Shown: one piece after another, positions 5,056 to 5,555 of the stretch
Position numbering within the stretch: the stretch's first letter is position 1
Layout: each line of letters begins with the position of its first letter
Notes under the pieces: model-generated
Seen by the model: only the letters and a program-made list of their open reading frames with translations
Database searches by the model: none
Told to the model about the DNA's origin: nothing
DNA from: Candidatus Liptonbacteria bacterium RIFCSPLOWO2_01_FULL_53_13
Lineage (GTDB): Bacteria; Patescibacteriota; Minisyncoccia; UBA6257; 2-01-FULL-56-20
Length of the DNA stretch: 5,555 nucleotides
Reading direction: 5' to 3'
Assembly: GCA_001818895.1 (NCBI GenBank)
Contig: MHLB01000037.1
Span: forward strand, 3,542-9,096
Program-made: the position numbers and the translations under genes

Positions 5056-5065
5056 CTCATACAAT
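5037..5065 (+). promoter_or_regulatory. Promoter of smpB, probably giving a leaderless mRNA
   Basis: TTGTCA (5037-5042, 5/6) and TACAAT (5060-5065, 5/6) are separated by exactly 17 bp. The -10 ends 6 nt before the ATG at 5072, so a start site 7 nt downstream coincides with the A of the start codon. The GGGGA at 5066-5070 ends 1 nt from the ATG, too close to act as a Shine-Dalgarno. Confidence 0.65.
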
Positions 5066-5071
5066 GGGGAT

Positions 5072-5503
5072 ATGCAACTATTCTCCGAAAACCGCCGCGC
5101 GCGGTTTGACTATGACTTTATTGAGACCTACCGCGCGGGGCTTGAGCTTGAGGGGCACGAGGTAAAAAGCGTGCGTTCCGGCAAAGCGAACCTCTCAGGA
5201 AGCTACGCGCTCATCCGAGGGGGCGAAGCATGGCTCGTGAACGCCGATATTCCCCCGTACCAGCCGAAAAACGCTCCGAAAGAATACGACCCGGCGCGCA
5301 CGCGCCGGCTCCTTTTGCATAAACAGGAAATCAGCGCGCTCACGGGCAAGCTTCACGAAAAAGGCCTGTCGCTCGTCGCGCTCAAGCTTTTCGGCGAAAA
5401 AGGATTTGTGAAAATTGAGCTCGCGCTCGCCCGCGCGAGAAACAAAAAGGATAAGCGCGACGCGCTCAAAAAACGCGCGACGGAACGGGAAATGCGTTCA
5501 TAA
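5072..5503 (+). CDS. smpB: SmpB, tmRNA-binding protein of trans-translation, 143 aa
   Basis: SmpB binds the tRNA-like domain of tmRNA (ssrA) and brings it to ribosomes stalled on broken mRNAs. Seen: NRRARFDYDFIETYRAGLEL (7-26), the GHEVKSVRSGKANLSGSYA core (28-46; family pattern G.EVKS.R.GKAN), DPARTRRLLLHKQEI (73-87), LVALKLF (101-107), FVKIELALARARNKKDKRD (112-130) and a basic tail KKRATEREMRS that enters the decoding site. The tail is short, making the protein slightly shorter than the common 150-160 aa, but the KDKR..LKKR motif is kept. The start at the ATG of 5072 gives the expected N-terminus MQLFSENRRA; a TTG at 5051 in the same frame would add seven residues and overlaps the promoter. 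The partner ssrA gene is not found in the window. The next ORF begins 4 nt after the stop. Confidence 0.96.
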   Translation: MQLFSENRRARFDYDFIETYRAGLELEGHEVKSVRSGKANLSGSYALIRGGEAWLVNADIPPYQPKNAPKEYDPARTRRLLLHKQEISALTGKLHEKGLSLVALKLFGEKGFVKIELALARARNKKDKRDALKKRATEREMRS

Positions 5504-5507
5504 TTCT

Positions 5508-5555
5508 ATGCCTCTCGCTACGAAAACTTGTCTTGTTTGTAAGGCGAATTTTCCG
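5508..5555 (+). CDS. Start of an unidentified ORF with a CxxC motif (runs off the right edge)
   Basis: Sixteen codons read MPLATKTCLVCKANFP with no stop before the edge. Cys8-x2-Cys11 looks like the first half of a zinc-ribbon or zinc-knuckle, but the second pair would lie outside. The ATG is 4 nt after the smpB stop, consistent with co-transcription and translational coupling. No Shine-Dalgarno is visible. Too short to name. Confidence 0.4.
   Translation, partial: MPLATKTCLVCKANFP

Overview
The window carries five complete or near-complete genes plus one gene start. On the minus strand: the N-terminal part of isoleucyl-tRNA synthetase (ileS, running off the left edge), a ribose-phosphate pyrophosphokinase-like gene (prs-like) and arginyl-tRNA synthetase (argS). 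On the plus strand: a small orphan gene of 75 codons, smpB (tmRNA-binding protein), and the first 16 codons of a further ORF at the right edge. Order: <ileS <prs-like | small orf> <argS | smpB> orf>. Apart from the orphan this is core translation and nucleotide metabolism, and no classical operon is evident: each complete gene has its own promoter candidate except argS, where none is convincing.

The organism is most likely an uncultured bacterium of the Patescibacteria/CPR (Parcubacteria-like) type with moderate to high GC. This is inferred from the compact gene layout, the PRPP synthetase that resembles archaeal (class III) enzymes, the repeated 7-bp tandem arrays, and start regions lacking Shine-Dalgarno sequences. 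No 16S or other phylogenetic marker beyond the synthetases is present, so the assignment is tentative.

The most striking feature is a 101-bp element at 1416-1516 with perfect 11-bp terminal inverted repeats, flanked by a 4-bp direct repeat (TTTA on the coding strand). It sits inside the ileS reading frame after codon 8. Element plus duplicated target is 105 bp, exactly 35 codons, with no in-frame stop. Removing it restores a normal IleS N-terminus. It looks like an in-frame MITE/palindromic element in an essential gene, comparable in principle to the Rickettsia palindromic elements.

Other structure: four 7-bp-period tandem arrays (785-812 inside ileS, 1605-1646 between prs-like and ileS, 3313-3340 inside argS, 5031-5055 upstream of smpB); a 70-bp perfect three-way-junction inverted repeat at 2581-2650; and promoter -10 boxes lying only 6-12 nt from the ATG of smpB, ileS and prs-like, which suggests leaderless or nearly leaderless mRNAs. 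The orphan gene is built differently: a near-consensus promoter, a ~40-nt leader, a strong Shine-Dalgarno and a terminator-like hairpin in a GC-rich block.
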